Source of the DNA: Dioscorea cayenensis subsp. rotundata
Taxonomy: Eukaryota > Streptophyta > Magnoliopsida > Dioscoreales > Dioscoreaceae
DNA: 64,000 bases
Direction of reading: 5' to 3'
NCBI RefSeq assembly: GCF_009730915.1
Contig: NC_052477.1
Location: forward strand, 1,426,001 to 1,490,000
Below, piece after piece: positions 38,699 to 56,002 of this stretch. Position 1 is the stretch's first letter; the number at the start of each line of letters is the position of its first letter. The position numbers and the translations under genes are program-made. The notes under the pieces were generated by a model. The model saw nothing but the letters and a program-made list of their open reading frames with translations, did no database searches and was not told the DNA's origin.

Positions 38699-39698
38699 NN
38701 NNNNNNNNNNNNNNNNNNNNNNNNNNNNNNNNNNNNNNNNNNNNNNNNNNNNNNNNNNNNNNNNNNNNNNNNNNNNNNNNNNNNNNNNNNNNNNNNNNNN
38801 NNNNNNNNNNNNNNNNNNNNNNNNNNNNNNNNNNNNNNNNNNNNNNNNNNNNNNNNNNNNNNNNNNNNNNNNNNNNNNNNNNNNNNNNNNNNNNNNNNNN
38901 NNNNNNNNNNNNNNNNNNNNNNNNNNNNNNNNNNNNNNNNNNNNNNNNNNNNNNNNNNNNNNNNNNNNNNNNNNNNNNNNNNNNNNNNNNNNNNNNNNNN
39001 NNNNNNNNNNNNNNNNNNNNNNNNNNNNNNNNNNNNNNNNNNNNNNNNNNNNNNNNNNNNNNNNNNNNNNNNNNNNNNNNNNNNNNNNNNNNNNNNNNNN
39101 NNNNNNNNNNNNNNNNNNNNNNNNNNNNNNNNNNNNNNNNNNNNNNNNNNNNNNNNNNNNNNNNNNNNNNNNNNNNNNNNNNNNNNNNNNNNNNNNNNNN
39201 NNNNNNNNNNNNNNNNNNNNNNNNNNNNNNNNNNNNNNNNNNNNNNNNNNNNNNNNNNNNNNNNNNNNNNNNNNNNNNNNNNNNNNNNNNNNNNNNNNNN
39301 NNNNNNNNNNNNNNNNNNNNNNNNNNNNNNNNNNNNNNNNNNNNNNNNNNNNNNNNNNNNNNNNNNNNNNNNNNNNNNNNNNNNNNNNNNNNNNNNNNNN
39401 NNNNNNNNNNNNNNNNNNNNNNNNNNNNNNNNNNNNNNNNNNNNNNNNNNNNNNNNNNNNNNNNNNNNNNNNNNNNNNNNNNNNNNNNNNNNNNNNNNNN
39501 NNNNNNNNNNNNNNNNNNNNNNNNNNNNNNNNNNNNNNNNNNNNNNNNNNNNNNNNNNNNNNNNNNNNNNNNNNNNNNNNNNNNNNNNNNNNNNNNNNNN
39601 NNNNNNNNNNNNNNNNNNNNNNNNNNNNNNNNNNNNNNNNNNNNNNNNNNNNNNNNNNNNNNNNNNNNNNNNNNNNNNNNNNNNNNNNNNNNNNNNNN
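38699..39698. other. assembly gap of exactly 1000 N
   Basis: A run of N of round length, so probably a placeholder of unknown true size. It separates the inverted-repeat arm from the DHX37-type gene and removes that gene's 3' exons. Confidence 0.98.
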
Positions 39699-44714
<5,016 letters not shown>

Positions 44715-45106
44715 CTATGGACTTTTAAAAAAAAATAGCATCAAATCAAATAACATAAACAAAATCTTAAACAAAAGCACAAGCTTTGAGCAAGAAATTT
44801 ACCTCCTTTAGTGATTAAAACAGACAAAAAAAAACCCGAGAATCAACACAAAGTGAACCAATTTCACTAATTTAAAAACTCCAAATCCTCCGTGAATAAT
44901 CCCAACAATGGTTTGGAGGCTGATAGATTAACTTCAAGCGAATGACAACTAACAGAGAACTGCAGAAAGGCCCAGCCAACATGGGGTTTAGAACATCAGT
45001 AGATGCTATAGTTCCTCGACGGCGATGACTCGATGAGGCGGCGGTGGCGCTGAAGAGAATGAGCGAAGGGAAACAAAGTTTCAGAGTTTTGAGAGGAACT
45101 CAAAAC

Positions 45107-45120
45107 GCTTTATATTTATA
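45107..45120 (-). promoter_or_regulatory. TATA-like element of the helicase gene
   Basis: Minus-strand TATAAATATAAAGC, about 395 bases before the ATG, followed by a GC-richer leader (45000-45090) and a probable 5' UTR. Intron signals in the leader were not resolved. Confidence 0.4.
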
Positions 45121-46067
45121 TTTATATTTTAATTCTTTTTAAATTTATTATTTAATTAAATTTTATAATAATAATAATTTCATTAAACTGATTTAAAAAA
45201 TCATAATAGTAAAAACACCCCCACCAAAAATAGATATTACATAAATACTCTAAATAGCAAAAACCAACCAAAAATTTCTAATTTAATTTAAGATAGGTCA
45301 ACAAAAAAAAATTTCCTGATAAAGATGACAATCACCAAATCAAATGACACCAAATCAAATGACAGATAAATATGAAAGTGCACCAATTACACTGACTTGA
45401 ATGACCTCCTAACAAAATAACGATAAAATAATATTTTAAAAAAAATCAACAGACTTTGAAAATTCACTATAACTTTTGCCCATATTTCTATGTGAAGTGT
45501 GTGTATATAATCATCTAATTCTATAATTATATATGAGGAGCATTTATCTGGGAGCCGTCTGTCACAATCAATCTCAATAACTTATTTCTGCTAGTGCTTC
45601 AGCAGAAACTATTAAAACTAATTAACTAACACTTTCTCTCATCTATTCTTTCACCTGGTATAAGTTTTTGCTAATGTTCTTTTTCCTGTTGCAATCTCTC
45701 TCCCACCCAATTTGTGCTTATGTCTCTCATCAACTTCCTCTCTCTCTATTTTTATTCTTTTGTTATCTGCGGATGGTCTTAGAACCTCTTGATAAAGTTT
45801 AGCCTATATATACCCTGACCATGTAAGAGTATATATGTAATTTTTTTATTTTTATAAATTATTCAAAAAGTTTTCTATACATGTTTTAATTTACAAATGT
45901 AGAAACCATTGAATATACAATTGTATAAATATATATATACACAAGCAATCATTCACAGAAACATCAACGCAACAATAGAAACAATTAATCTAGACTAAAA
46001 TATCAACATTAATGCTTCCAGGCATTTCAGAATACATCAAAATTAAGAATTTAATGCATATAAAAAC

Positions 46068-46102
<35 letters not shown>

Positions 46103-46543
46103 ATTTAAACCAACAAACAAATGAATTTACCAAACCCTAAACAAGTGGAGCATATAATCCAACAAAGAGATTCAGCAATGCATGCATCTAGGATTAAATT
46201 TTAGTGGAGAATCTCACCGGAGAAGTGCAGCCCTGATCGCCGACGTTGAGCTGTGCTCCACCTCCCACCAGGAACCACACTCGAAGAAGAAGGAATCGAG
46301 ATATATATATATCCGTGCCAAACCCTAACATTGAACGGCTACGATGAGATCAATCAATGCACATATCTCCACGCAAAGTAAGCCCATGGAAAGGCTTTTT
46401 TCGCTTATTATATATTTTTTAAAAACTTAAATTATAAATATTCTCTCTAATATAACTAGTGTTATGCCCGTGTTATAAACAGGTGAAATGAACGTAATAA
46501 AATAATTTAATAATAATGTTTAAACTAAAGATATTACATAGAT
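45121..46543. other. AT-rich spacer with an orphan exon-like patch
   Basis: Mostly AT-rich, with an (AT)n tract at 46071-46100. The patch 46205-46330 is GC-richer. On the minus strand it reads like a plant 5' leader ending in CTTCTCCGGTGAGATT, where CCG|GTGAG would be a good splice donor. No coding exon is recognised beyond it. Confidence 0.4.
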
Positions 46544-48312
46544 GATTTTGATAATAATTGTTTCAATCTTCACTTATTAAAATTTTTAAAAACAATAAAC
46601 TTAATTTAAATTTTAAAAAAATTATTTATTGATTCTTGTAACACATTAAAATGATTCTTTATTTTTTTTCAAAAAAAAACTTATTTTAAATACCGAATTA
46701 GGAGTTTAAAAATAAAATAAATACTTTCAATCTATGGACATATTAAAATGATATAATTAATAAAATTATTGATGATATATATATAGAGGACGTATTGCTA
46801 ATCACTTTAATTATTTTTTAATTCTCTAATCAAAGTGGTTATTACTAGTTAGATATTAATATTTATAATAAATAATATAATCAAACAATATTGTTTTTCA
46901 CTGAGGTTAAAAAGATAATTTTTGAGTCAAATAAAATTAAAGTGATAAATAATATTTATCCTTTACAGATTAGTAAAAAATACCATTATAAAATCATATA
47001 TAGATGATGAATTCAATGGTCTTATACTATGTATTATTTATAATTTATTGTTTTCAATAAATCATAATTTAATTTGTGATTAAATTATAAATACTTTTGT
47101 TTTTTAGCAATGCAATCTCTATACAAATGTCTAATTAATTTAGAACTAAATTACAAATATTTGCATGCCATTGTAGTACACCCCTCTAATAATTTACAAC
47201 TATCTAAATGTCATATTTCAACGATATTTTGATATTAAAAGTTTTTGGGTTTTTGAAACTATCAACAAAATTGTTTTTTGAATTATATTTGTGTACTGGT
47301 AATTGTTAGCATTGTCCATGCGTAAGATCATAATTATTGATATAATAAGATTGTTTATTTTAGTTTTTGGGTCTTTTCCACTTTTATTTTTTATTTTTTT
47401 CAATGTTAATTAATGAAATAATGATATAATAAGATTTTGATAATAATTGTTTCAATCTTCACTTATTAAAATTTTTTAAAACAATAAACTTAATTTAAAT
47501 TTTTAAAAAATTATTTATTGATTCTTGTAACACATTAAAATGATTCTTTATCACTTATTTTAAATACGAATTAGGAGTTTAAAAATAAAAATAAATACTT
47601 TCAATCTATGGACATATTAAAAATGATATAATTAATAAAAAATTATTGATGATATATATATGAGGACGTATTGCTAATCACTTTAATTATTTTTTTAATT
47701 CTCTAATCAAAGTGGTTATTACTAGTTAGATATTAATATTTATAATAAATAATATAATCAAACAATATTGTTTTTCACTGAGGTTAAAAAGATAATTTTT
47801 GAGTCAAATAAAATTAAAGTGATAAATAATATTTATCCTTTACAGATTAGTAAAAAATACCATTATAAAATCATATATAGATGATGAATTCAATGGTCTT
47901 ATACTATGTATTATTTATAATTTATTGTTTTTCAATAAATCATAATTTAATTTGTGATTAAATTATAAATACTTTTTGTTTTTAGCAATGCAATTCTATA
48001 CAAAATGTCTAATTAATTTAGAACTAAAATTACAAATATTTGCATGCCATTGTAGTACACCCTCTAATAATTTACAACTATCTAAATGTCATATTTCAAA
48101 CGATATTTTTGATATTAAAAGTTTTTGGGTTTTTGAAACTATCAACAAAATTGTTTTTTGAATTATATTTGTGTACTGGTAATTGTTAGCATTGTCCATG
48201 CGTAAGATCATAATTATTGATATAATAAGATTGTTTATTTTAGTTTTTGGGTCTTTTCCACTTTTATTTTTTATTTTTTTCAATGTTAATTAATGAAATA
48301 ATGATATAATAA
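46544..48312. repeat. tandem duplication, two copies of about 0.88 kb
   Basis: Copy 1 is 46544-47432 (889 bp) and copy 2 is 47433-48312 (880 bp), directly adjacent. Both start GATTTTGATAATAATTG and end GAAATAATGATATAATAA. Differences are mostly one-base changes in A or T runs, plus a loss of about 12 bases after GATTCTTTAT in copy 2. The sequence is AT-rich and encodes no recognisable protein. Confidence 0.92.
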
Positions 48313-49640
48313 GATTGTTTTCACTGGGCAATTAATAGTAGTTTTTTTATAATTCTTAATTAAAATTATTTAATTTTAAATAAATTTTATATTTAGAATA
48401 TATAAATAAAATGATAATAAATTTATTACATATAACTAACACATTAGTTTTAGAATAATCTAATAATAAAATTAGATGTTTTGGTAAAGGAAAACAAACT
48501 TATTTAACTATATTTGGTTATATATATGCTAAATATTTGATTATATATATATATATATGCTTACTAATGCCATCTTTTTTTAAATAATTTTATTTTATTC
48601 ATGAATTAATCGATATTTATATTTTAAAATTTTAAAAATATTAATCTAAATAATTGATTGATTAATAAAAATTTGAACTTAGAATATGCATGTTTGCTAT
48701 TTTAATATATAATATAAATATATATATATATATATATACAAAATTTGTAATATTTAAATTAAGATAAGATAGGATATTTATCATATTAATTTTATAATTT
48801 CATATATATATATGATAAATAATATTAAACTAATTTTATATTTTAAAAAGTTATTTTATAAATATCAATCAGATAAGATATTTATCATTATTAATTTTAG
48901 AAGTTTTATTTGTCATAAAAATGATTTATTTGAATTTTAAATTAAATATAAATATAAATATACTATAATATAATATAATATTTAATATTATTATAATATT
49001 TTTATTTAGGTTTTTGAGGGATACTTTTTTATAAGTGCATGACACGTTAAAGAAAAAAAATTCTATTGATATGAGGGAATGTTTCCCATCATAATGTAAC
49101 ATTTCAATGAAAAATGACAATCAAATATATAAATTTTTTTCTCTTGATAAAAATTCCTAGGAAATTAATCACTTTCCCACCTATCAAATACACCATGATA
49201 CTTTTTGTCTTCTATTTTAATATATATAAAGACTTGTATTATTGTTGATGTTTTTTCTGTATTTAGGGTCCCTCTCTTTATTGTTTTGACGATTGGCATT
49301 TGCCACATGTCCGGCTAAGGTCGGAGCATGACAGAAACCTAATAAATCAAAATTATCACACAAATAACAAAAAAAAAAATTAAAATGAATAAAATAACAA
49401 ATGAAATAGTTTATGCTTATCTCCTATTATATATATATATATATATATAATAAGAAAATACGATAAGTAGACAAAATTTATAATATTTAATATTGTTAAT
49501 TTTATAATTTAATAAATAATATTTCAGATAAATAAAATAGTTTAATTTATTAAAAAATTATAATTTATTTGATTTTTAAAAGTCAATCATTAAAATAATT
49601 TAATACAAAATATCATAAACATTTAATGTTTAATATTATT
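48313..49640. other. AT-rich spacer
   Basis: Very AT-rich with several (AT)n tracts (for example 48540-48557, 48718-48738, 49430-49448). No gene, RNA or repeat family recognised. Confidence 0.55.
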
Positions 49641-49699
49641 ATAATATTTTATTTAAATTTTGGAGGAAAAAGTTTTGATAGAGCTTGCTTGTCTTCTAC

Positions 49700-49735
<36 letters not shown>

Positions 49736-49814
49736 CAAACAATCATATCGGATGCACAGATGCGGATGCGGAGCTTTCAAGATCCGAACCCGATAAGCGA
49801 GCCAACCAACGTGG

Positions 49815-49821
49815 TATAAAA
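49815..49821 (+). promoter_or_regulatory. TATA box of the sigma-adaptin gene
   Basis: TATAAAA, 144 bases before the ATG, followed by a CT-rich leader (TCTTTCTCTTTTTCTCTGG). An (AT)n tract lies just upstream at about 49703-49731. Confidence 0.5.
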
Positions 49822-49958
49822 CGGTTGAAAACGTTTCCCATGTTTCCCGCTTTGAATAAGTCCATCTCTGTTTCCTAATCATCTTCTTATCTTTCTCTTT
49901 TTCTCTGGTTCTCTGTAAACATTTAGATCAAAAACTGAAAACAAGAAACGAAAACAAA

Positions 49959-51269
49959 ATGGTTTGGTTCCTCACCTCTTCTCTTTTCTTGTTTTCATTT
50001 CCTGTTTGTTTTCAAATCATTTTGATTAAAATAACTGAAGTTATAATGAGTGAATTTATAAGATTTACTCTAAATTTTTAGCTGAATTTTGGAATAATCA
50101 TCAATAGAATTCTCATTTGTTTAATTTTTTTTTCGGTTAATTTTAACATGAGGATGATTTAATTGAGTTTATATGATATTGTTAGCATGCACTGTTTATT
50201 TACTTGTTTGAAACTTTACATTCATCAATGCATGCAGATTCATTTTGTGATTCTAATTAGCAAACAAGGAAAACTCAGATTGACAAAATGGTATTCACAG
50301 TATTCTGCGAAAGAACGATCCCGGGTTCGTATTCTTTTCGCTCTTAATCTTTACTGTTTGTAAGTTCATGTAAATCAGTATTAGAAAAGATCACTAGATT
50401 ATCAAATACAATAAACAGAAAAAAAAATTTCATAAGTTGTTCTTAGAGTGCATTGTATTGTTTTATATCTTGGTAAAAGGCAATAGCAGAACTTAGCAGC
50501 GCAATTCTTAGTCGAGGACCGAAACTTTGCAATTTCGTCGAATGGAGAGGAAACAAAGTTGTTTATAGAAGGTAATTAAACTATTGAATCATAAAATTAT
50601 AGACTTTTTCTTTATAAATAAAGTATATTTTTTTTTGTTGATATACATCAATGCAGATATGTGAGTCTGTATTTCTGCATGTGCATTGATCACGACGACA
50701 ATGAGCTCGAAATCCTTGAAATCATACAACATTTTGTCGAGATTTTAGATCGATATTTTTGCGGGGTATGTATTGTCTATAGCAAAAAAACATATCAAAC
50801 ATATATATAATTCTTCATTCGAAAAATTCTCAAACACTCATTTTCGTTTTATGCATTTCAGGTTTGTGAACTCGATCTCATCTATAATTTTCATAAGGTG
50901 ATAATAAGTTAATTTTTCGTATTTTTGTCAAGTTAATAAGTTCTTTTTTTTTGCTGATATTTGGATTAAATTAGGCATATTACATTCTCGACGAACTTGT
51001 AATGGCCGGTGAACTTCAAGAATCAAGCAAAAGAGTAGTTACAAGACTTATGGACTCATTAGTACTCTTCTTTAACTAATTTCTTGTTTTTTTTTATTAT
51101 AAAAATATTTATTTTAAATTATGCACTAATTAAAAAATAATAATTATATAGCATGATTGATAGTTTATTTATTTATTTATTTATTTATTTATTGAAGGAT
51201 TTATTGGTGGAGGAGAGCAAAGAAAAGGCAAACACAATTAGGAATATGATAGCTCAAGTCACCAAGTGA
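49959..51269 (+). CDS. AP-1 complex sigma subunit (clathrin adaptor small chain)
   Basis: Seven exons: 49959-49961 (the ATG alone), 50238-50324, 50480-50571, 50657-50765, 50862-50897, 50975-51061, 51198-51269. Joined, they give 161 aa, matching the usual 160-162 aa of sigma-1 chains. Conserved blocks: [98 protein letters not shown]. The protein is the small core subunit of the AP-1 adaptor, which sorts cargo into clathrin vesicles at the trans-Golgi/early endosome and helps bind dileucine signals. All splice sites are GT-AG. Residues after the ELQESSK block ([27 protein letters not shown]) differ from the usual plant consensus, so this may be a diverged paralogue, but the frame is intact. Confidence 0.9.
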
Positions 51270-54200
51270 AAGTGGCTTCATGAATTTCTTCTCTACTTGA
51301 TTTGATTGCTCATTGAAGTCAAAAAGGTTGGGTTTTGTTCTTGTTTAATTTTTTATTTTTTTTCAAAAATAATTTATTGATATTATATGTTCATCTTTTA
51401 AAAAAATAATTCATAAACTTCAATTTTTTTAAAAAAGAATTATCTTTATTCAAATCTATGATTTGCATGTGTAGAGCTTAAATCTACCTTTTAAACCAGT
51501 GCAAAAGCTTTATGAGGTGTATTAGAAAAATGTTTGAATATAATTAAAATAAATAAAGTAAACAGTAATCAAAGAAAAAAAGAACAATGTAAAAAGTTAA
51601 TGTTGAAAATTTTAAAAAATTTAAAATAGTTGCCGAGTTTTGCTTATTAAAATATTTAAAACTTCTTGTCAAAGTAACATAAAGAAATATGTCTAAAATA
51701 AAAAGAAGTTTGAATTTTGCTTTTATTCTTTTTTTTTAATATTTTTTTATACCCTTATTGAAAATTTTTAAGTGAAGTCAAAGATCATAGAAAAATATAT
51801 TTAGTTGATAATTTTTTCCCCTATGTTTTTTAAATAATGTCGTCGTTCTTATCTTATGACCTTTTAAAATTTTATTTATTCAAATTTAAAATTTTCCTTT
51901 ATATTTTATTTTTGAATTAATCAAATAAAATAATTCTCTATCTTTAGCAGCAATTATGGCCCTTGTATTTGGTATCAATATTTTATTTTTTTTCCCAACT
52001 TTTATTTATTTTTTTTATTTATTGGGATCATTATATTTTCAAAAGACGTAATATCAAAATAAAAAAAACTAAATATTGGATGATCTTCAATTATTTAAAG
52101 TATAAAAGCAAAATAAACATTGAAACAAATGACAAATTAAAAAAAAAACACATAAACATCTAATAAGACATCAAGTTTAAATAATGCAATACATATAACC
52201 ATTGTCTCTAAACTACTCCATGATAAAAAATATTGATAATCCTTATAAATGAAGTAGACATCTATGTATTTTTTTTTAATATATATTATAAATATTTGAA
52301 CTCAAAATTATTAATTTAAGCAATAATGTATACATAATATTTGATTCGCTAATTTCTTAAGACCCACTGGTTCTAACATCAAATTGGAACAAGATTCAGA
52401 GAGCCCTATAAAATAATAGACTTAATACAATATATATATATATTTTTACATATATAAATATTTATACTCAAAATTATTTATTCAAATGATCCAAATTAGA
52501 TCAACATCAATTGATAGGCAGGTTGTGTGTATATATACTAAGACATCATTTGTGAACACTCATTCATAAATACTAAGAGAAAAACAGGTGGGGGTTGAGT
52601 TTAATGACAGAAAAGATGATAGGGGAGATGGTAATCTAACGGTTGAGAAACATCTAAAACCATGTTTCATGGGGCTATCCAATAAAAAAATAATAATAAT
52701 TAAGCTTAAGAATTTTTTAGGTGATTTATCAAACCCACACCAATTTAAGTAATCTTCACTTGGATGACTCACTTCATTGAAAAGTCACAACACAAGCAAA
52801 AGCATGGATAAGGCCTTCCCAAGATAACACCTTTGAGGAATTATCAACACACAAACAAACAAACAAAAACTCTTGACAATGACCTAAAGCACGCTTTTTA
52901 AAGTCACAACACTAATAGTGCTCTCTCAACTTTTTATCACCATAATTAAGTTATATATATATATATATTTATTTATTTATTTATTTATAGAGAGAGACTT
53001 TCATTATTTATATAAAACATTTTCTTTCACCTTTAGATGTATTTTTAGAACACAAATTACATAGACATATTTATTTTTCATCATATTGTCAATAATAATA
53101 ATATTAGTAATATGCTCATATACAATATCAATATTTTTTATTTTTTTTTTGGCAAAAATTGAAATTTCAACCAAAGGATTTATGTTAATAGCCTCATAAA
53201 TATCATATGTATATATATATATATTTACATATCATTAGTGTTAAAATTTAACTAATAAAATTTATAAAAACTCCGGTTGATTATTTATTTTATTTTATTT
53301 TTTGACCCCGAGTGCGAAAAAAAAGTAAATGATTGTTTTCTAAATTCAAGTCGATGACTCTAAAAAAAATACATAAATAAATAAAAATGATTTAGGGGGT
53401 ACATTAGTAATTTTTATTTTAATAATTTTTCCAAGGAGAGATATTTTTGTTCTCATTGGTGCATGTAATTGAAATGTTTTAACCTGATTTTCTTTTATTT
53501 TGTATCTAAGAATAATAATTTATGATATTTATAACAATTATCAAAAAAATAAAAATAGTAACTAATAAGTGTTAATAATTAGGGTATTGCCTTTAATTAT
53601 TTTGATGTCACCCACTCTTGTCTATTTAATATTTATAATATATATATTTATAATATAAGATAATTTATATTATTTATGTACTTTAATTTTATGAAGTCCA
53701 ATGTATGAATGCCACGTGTTAAGTACTTGTGTGTATTCGGTGGGGCCCACCGACCACCAAAGCTAAGCAACCCTCAACACGTCGAAATGACCTTTTGGAA
53801 AGAAAAAAGGTCACAACGAATATTAGTGTTCTGATTACTCGCGGTCCACCAGAACTCGTCTCCACAAGTCATCAAAATCTCATCTCACCGCGAAAATATC
53901 GTCGATTTATCGCCTCACCAGAGGAGAAATTCAGGAGTCTAAGTCTTTTATTTTGTCAGTGTTCTGGAAGGTCCATCAAATCTAATCCAGATTATTCTAT
54001 TTACTTATTTATTTATTTAATCAGTGTATATAGAGAATTTTGATCTAGTGGACTTCGGTTTTGTGTAACTACCCAGGTATGATGGAACCAAGACGTAGCT
54101 CATTTTTAATTATGAGTTTATAAATTTTTTTATTTTTTATTATATAATATAGAGATAGATTGGTAATTACTTTAAAAGATTCATGCCTTTTATATTAGAA

Positions 54201-55380
54201 GTTCTTAAATCGAGATAAATCAACGGGTGAGATAGAGCTACATCTCTGTTATATAGTAACTATCATGTGACATGTTCTGTTGGATCATCTCTCTTATATA
54301 AATTGATAAAAAAATATTATTTGTTAAAAATATTTATTTTTGATGAAATTATATCCCAACACCTTGTAGAAAATATCGGGTAAAAAGTGTCTATATAATT
54401 TTTTAATAATGTGTTTCTATTAAAAATGCATATAATTTTTTTTTAAAATTAGATAAATAATTTTCATCAAGCCAACTACTACCTCTTGATTTATTGGTAT
54501 TATTTTTTTTTACTCCGGTACTAACTTTAAACTTGTATGTGTTCCTAGCTTCTATTTAATAAAGTTGTTTTTCACTCATTTGTAAAAAAAAAAAATGACA
54601 TTCATTAAGAATAAAGAGAAATATAGAAAGAGTAGAATATAACTAACAAGGAAAAACACATAGATAGAATGACCGTAAAAACAAGTACTAAAACAATGAA
54701 ATTTATTAAAGTATGAGAATGTTTTTTTATTTTTTATATAAAATATTCTCACTAATATTCATCACGAGCTCAATTATTTAAGTCAAAATAGTAAAAATAT
54801 AATTTACACTTTAATATTTATTTTTTCCTAATATTTACACATTTGTTATATGGAAAACTAATTTAAAATTTTACATATTTTTTTTGACAATAAATACTTC
54901 GATTACTATTAATTTTGAATCATGAAATCCAGGTAAATATGAAAACAATCCTCCCAAAGTCTGCACTCAGACATAAAATATGCTGGCTTAGTCAAAGCAT
55001 CAACAACGCAGTTCGCTGAGCGTCGTATATGAGTACATTTTACATTGTATAGCTGTATTAATAAAGATCTTAGTGTTATTAAAACAATAAATTTCTCATT
55101 TTTATGTTCATATATAATCTTATATTCATTATTTATATTTTTTTCAACCAGTTAAAAATGATAAAAACACTACACTACAAAAGTTATAATATCGTGCTAG
55201 AAAATATCCCGATTTAAAAAAAAAAATCTTAATAAAAATCCAAACGAAAATAATATTCAAAACCCAATTCCAACGTATAATTTTGAATTTTTTTAATATT
55301 TCATATTCAACTAATTTTTTTTTTCGCATATTTTTTATATTCAAGTTAAAAAGAAGAAGAATCCAAACAAATATTATTAT
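51270..55380. other. AT-rich intergenic spacer
   Basis: About 4.1 kb, mainly AT-rich, with poly-T runs and (AT)n tracts (52433-52444, 52952-52967, 53210-53224). The block 53700-53960 is less AT-rich, holds a GCCACGTGTT G-box near 53711-53720, and shows no domain I recognise. No gene supported. Confidence 0.5.
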
Positions 55381-55393
55381 ACAATAACAAAAA

Positions 55394-55442
55394 TCTCGCG
55401 AGCGCGAGAAACAACCACACGATAAATTCTCACATCTCGCGA
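55394..55442. promoter_or_regulatory. paired TCTCGCG elements upstream of the TOPLESS gene
   Basis: TCTCGCG-AG-CGCGAGA (55394-55409) forms an inverted repeat, and TCTCGCGA recurs at 55435-55442, about 440-480 bases before the ATG at 55877. CpG-rich words of this kind stand out in AT-rich DNA. Similar TCTCGCGAGA elements act as core promoter motifs in animals; a role here is only inferred. Confidence 0.4.
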
Positions 55443-55876
55443 AAAGGACAGGTCATCACCCGACAACCAACTACGAGTGGACGCTACCACGAATATCCAC
55501 TCGATTTAATCATCTTTCTTCGCATCCGCACTAACCGACGTCTTATAAGCACAACTACTTATAAACATAAACCCTCTGATAACTTATATGATAAGTACTA
55601 TGACTTATCACACGATAAAAAAAGGCAGTGATAAAGGACCGCCAAACCGCATCGAAGAAAGCGAGACGAAGTCCTCCACCTCTGCCCACGCTCGCCCTCT
55701 CGCTTTCGATCGAAACTCCAAATCCATGCGTTCACAAACCCTAGTTTCCCCAATTCTCGTGTTCCCGCCGTGAAATCCCTGGTTCTCACGGTCAGATCCG
55801 TCTACGAATTGCTCTGGTCGTCGTTTCAAGCTCCGATTTGACCCCTGATTCGCTGGTTTGGTGGGGTTTCCGAAGG

Positions 55877-55971
55877 ATGTCGTCGTTGAGCCGGGAGTTG
55901 GTGTTTCTGATCCTCCAGTTCCTTGAGGAGGAGAAGTTCAAGGAGTCTGTTCATAAGTGAGTGGTTGCTTC

Positions 55972-56002
<31 letters not shown>

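Noticed and set aside
47218..48283. Two similar short Lys/Asn/Ile-rich open frames as a duplicated gene
   Set aside because: They are the same AT-rich non-coding stretch in the two tandem copies; no homology, promoter or start context.
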